A program made the translations under genes and the position numbers. Positions 62,230-64,000 of a stretch of DNA of 64,000 bases are shown in pieces. Below the pieces are notes generated by a model. That model worked only from the letters and a program-made list of their open reading frames with translations. It had not been told where the DNA came from and ran no database searches. Source of the DNA: Saccharopolyspora galaxeae (lineage in GTDB: Bacteria > Actinomycetota > Actinomycetes > Mycobacteriales > Pseudonocardiaceae). Position 1 is the first letter of the stretch, and each line of letters opens with the position of its first letter. The stretch spans positions 62,001 through 126,000 of the forward strand of contig NZ_JADDUE010000011.1 of assembly GCF_016526145.1 (NCBI RefSeq). Reading direction: 5' to 3'.

Positions 62230-62607
62230 TCACCGCTCAGCGGCGGCGACCGCTTCGGCCAGCCGAGCCAGTTCCCGGCCGACGTGCGCCAGGCGGTCGC
62301 CGACCGCGCCGGCGTGCCCGGTCAGCGCACCCGCGTGCCCGGCCGCTCGCAGCCAGTCGTTGACGCCCGCCAGTCCTTCGGCCATCCCGTCGACGGTGGT
62401 GGCGAAGCCGCGGGTGACCTGTTCGATCTCGGCGACGGAGTGCGGTACGCCCGGATCGCGCAGCCGCGCGCCGAGTTGCAGCGCCGCTTGCCCCACTTGC
62501 TCGGCCACCTCCGCGGTGTAGGCACCGCCATCGGTGCCGCGTGATCGATCGGCCGTGGAAGGCCGCGGTGGAGCGGACTGCGCAGCGGCGTCATCGGAGC
62601 GGCTCAT
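62230..62607 (-). CDS. Helical hypothetical protein
   Basis: A 125-residue protein with a disordered Ser/Ala/Pro-rich head (1-30) and a helical remainder: TAEVAEQVGQAALQLGARLR, EQVTRGFATTVDGMAEGLAG, LAHVGRELARLAEAVAAAER. It has no signal peptide, cysteines or recognisable catalytic motif. It may be a helical-bundle scaffold. The family is not recognised. It lies 52 bp upstream of the eis-like gene on the same strand and may be cotranscribed with it. Confidence 0.6.
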   Translation of the reverse strand: MSRSDDAAAQSAPPRPSTADRSRGTDGGAYTAEVAEQVGQAALQLGARLRDPGVPHSVAEIEQVTRGFATTVDGMAEGLAGVNDWLRAAGHAGALTGHAGAVGDRLAHVGRELARLAEAVAAAER

Positions 62608-62871
62608 AACCGCTCAGCCAACCCGACTCGGGCGGTGTGGGCCACACGATCGAGGTAGAAGATCGCCGAGCGGTGGTCAAGAACACCCGATTCCCGCACA
62701 ACCTCCCCACCCCGTTGCGCATTGCGCACTCTCACTTCGTTGCTTTTTCTCGTGAGGTTCGAAGTCGGGCGTGATGCCGGAGGCTTGATTTCGGGCAACA
62801 CTGAAATCAGCGAGGCAATTAACAGTTAGAAACGCGAGTCGACGAACTTGTCCCTCGGGTTCTTCAGCGGC

Positions 62872-63549
62872 CTAGCCGCCGGACGTTCCCCGCCCGGCAT
62901 CCACCTCGCCGAGGATCCGCAGGATCTCCTCGTCAGTGGTCTCCCGGAAAGTGCCGTACCACTGCCCCACCGCGGCGAAATCCACCGGCTGCAGCACGCA
63001 CAGCACCTCGTCGGCCTCCTGGCGCAACGCCTTGACCGCGTCCGGGGCGCCGACCGGCACGGCCAGCAGGATGCTGCGCGGGTCCGACTCCCGGATCATG
63101 CGCAGCGCCGCACGGGCGGTCGCGCCGGTGGCCAGACCGTCGTCGACCAGCACCACGTCCCGGCCGGTCAGCCGCGGTGGCGCACCTTGGCCGAACCGTT
63201 CCTCGCGGCTTCGGGCCTCGGCGCGCTCCCGCTCGCGGTCCTGCGCCAGCTCGGCCTGCTCCAGGTGGAAGGTGCGCAGCAACCGCTCGTCGTAGGTGGC
63301 CGGGCCGTGCGCGGTCACCGCGCCCAGCGCCAGCTCCGGCTGGCCCGGCGCGCCGATCTTGCGGGCCACGGTGACCCGCAGCGGTGCCGCCAGCGCACGC
63401 GCCACTTCAGCGGCGACCGGTACGCCGCCGCGGGCCAGCCCCAGCACCACCGGATCGGCCAGGTTCCGCTCGGTCACCTTCCCGGCCAGCACCCGGCCGG
63501 CGTGCCTGCGGTCCCGGTAGCTCTCGGTCCGCGCGCCGATGCCCGGCAT
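62872..63549 (-). CDS. Phosphoribosyltransferase-family protein
   Basis: A 225-residue protein of the PRTase fold. The PRPP loop is VVLVDDGLATGATARAAL near residue 118, and LGLARGGVPVAAEVARAL and TVARKIGAPGQPELALGA are the conserved N-terminal elements. GAGGAGG precedes the ATG at 63549. This actinobacterial group is often linked to dormancy or stress genes and may not use a purine or pyrimidine base. It lies 74 bp downstream of the ABC-ATPase-like gene. Confidence 0.8.
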   Translation of the reverse strand: MPGIGARTESYRDRRHAGRVLAGKVTERNLADPVVLGLARGGVPVAAEVARALAAPLRVTVARKIGAPGQPELALGAVTAHGPATYDERLLRTFHLEQAELAQDRERERAEARSREERFGQGAPPRLTGRDVVLVDDGLATGATARAALRMIRESDPRSILLAVPVGAPDAVKALRQEADEVLCVLQPVDFAAVGQWYGTFRETTDEEILRILGEVDAGRGTSGG

Positions 63550-63623
63550 CGTGGGCCTCCTCGCGACGAGACTCCGCTCACCCACAAGGTGCCCCCGAGC
63601 CGGGCCGGGACAAACCTGGCGGA

Positions 63624-64000
63624 TCAGTCGCGGAACGCGCCCACCCGCAGCGCGCGCAGCCGGTTCAACGCCGCGGCGAGTTCGAAGCGCCGCGGCACCG
63701 CGAAGTCGCCGACGTAGCGCTCGTCGACGGCGGCCACGCCCCGCTCGACGACCTCGGCGCTGTAACCGTCGAGCACCTCGGCCACCGTGCGCGAGCCGTC
63801 CAGCAATCCGGAACGCGCGCAGGTCACCAGCGCCAACCCGATCCCGGTGACCTGCGCGGGGTCGACGATCTGCTCCACCGCGCGCAGCTCCACAGTGGAA
63901 TCGCCCAGCGTGAGCGCATCGGTGCCGCGGGAGCGCACCTTCGGCCGGTCCACCGGGATCGACCGCGGATCCGGCACGCGCCGGCGCACCGCCGGGAACC
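63624..64000 (-). CDS. C-terminal part of an ABC-ATPase-like (P-loop) protein, 5' end beyond window
   Basis: The window holds the last 124 codons. RAVEQIVDPAQVTGIGLALV, RTVAEVLDGYSAEVVER and the end PRRFELAAALNRLRALRVGA match the C-terminal lid of predicted ABC-class ATPases (the PF09818 type). The P-loop, Walker B and start lie beyond the right edge. Role unknown; family members are soluble and lack membrane subunits. Confidence 0.65.
   Translation of the reverse strand, partial: FPAVRRRVPDPRSIPVDRPKVRSRGTDALTLGDSTVELRAVEQIVDPAQVTGIGLALVTCARSGLLDGSRTVAEVLDGYSAEVVERGVAAVDERYVGDFAVPRRFELAAALNRLRALRVGAFRD

Overview
This window is GC-rich (about 70%) chromosomal DNA with mostly G/C third codon positions, frequent GTG starts and short intergenic gaps. 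Several families point to an actinomycete: F420-type luciferase-like oxidoreductases, DUF3040 and DUF6221 proteins, an ECF41 sigma factor, an Eis-type acetyltransferase and an actinobacterial malate dehydrogenase. A Pseudonocardiales (Saccharopolyspora-like) source is my inference. There is no rRNA, convincing tRNA, CRISPR array, complete insertion sequence or replication origin.

Layout. 1-2978: end of a lactate-utilisation gene with its FCD regulator and a shared palindromic operator, then a TetR gene divergent from an F420-type oxidoreductase. 3197-5849: a zinc-finger coiled-coil protein divergent from a chromosomal tyrosine recombinase. 5899-12501: exporter, acetyltransferases, methyltransferases, regulators and two resolvase remnants. 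12672-16713: a butanediol-type alcohol dehydrogenase and a flavin monooxygenase divergent from an AcoR-like activator. 16830-20649: a wrecked and an intact macrolide-type glycosyltransferase, DUF2000, an AraC regulator and a metallo-hydrolase. 20766-23972: a 1068-residue PHP-UvrD fusion helicase.

26002-28255 is the most unusual part. A minimal threonyl-tRNA synthetase lacking the TGS and editing domains is preceded by a 15-codon leader with three consecutive Thr codons and mutually exclusive hairpins. About 150 bp of its 5' region is duplicated upstream, so that the two copies flank a DinB-like gene, and its stop codon lies in a 20-bp tandem duplication. 28332-30398 is a two-gene ECF41 sigma/oxidoreductase unit with a near-consensus ECF41 promoter.

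30399-34109 is degraded: palindromic operators, a truncated TetR gene and a broken methyltransferase between small intact genes. 34249-39304 has malate dehydrogenase, a glycosyltransferase-like protein, an epimerase and a secreted peptidoglycan amidase. 39723-47790 has an amidohydrolase, a GH38 mannosidase, a Cys-rich protein, a switchable hairpin leader before a 39-codon ORF, a gamma-carbonic-anhydrase-like protein and a STAS protein. 48016-49974 is a short aconitase. 50862-56547 is an acetoin dehydrogenase operon (acoX-acoA-acoB-acoC, no E3) with a GAF regulator downstream. The right end has a Clp-type ATPase, an MFS exporter, an Eis-like acetyltransferase, a phosphoribosyltransferase and the end of an ABC-ATPase-like gene.

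Most units are regulator/enzyme pairs for small-molecule metabolism. Several inverted repeats lie where an operator for the adjacent regulator would be expected. All operator assignments are inference from symmetry and position.
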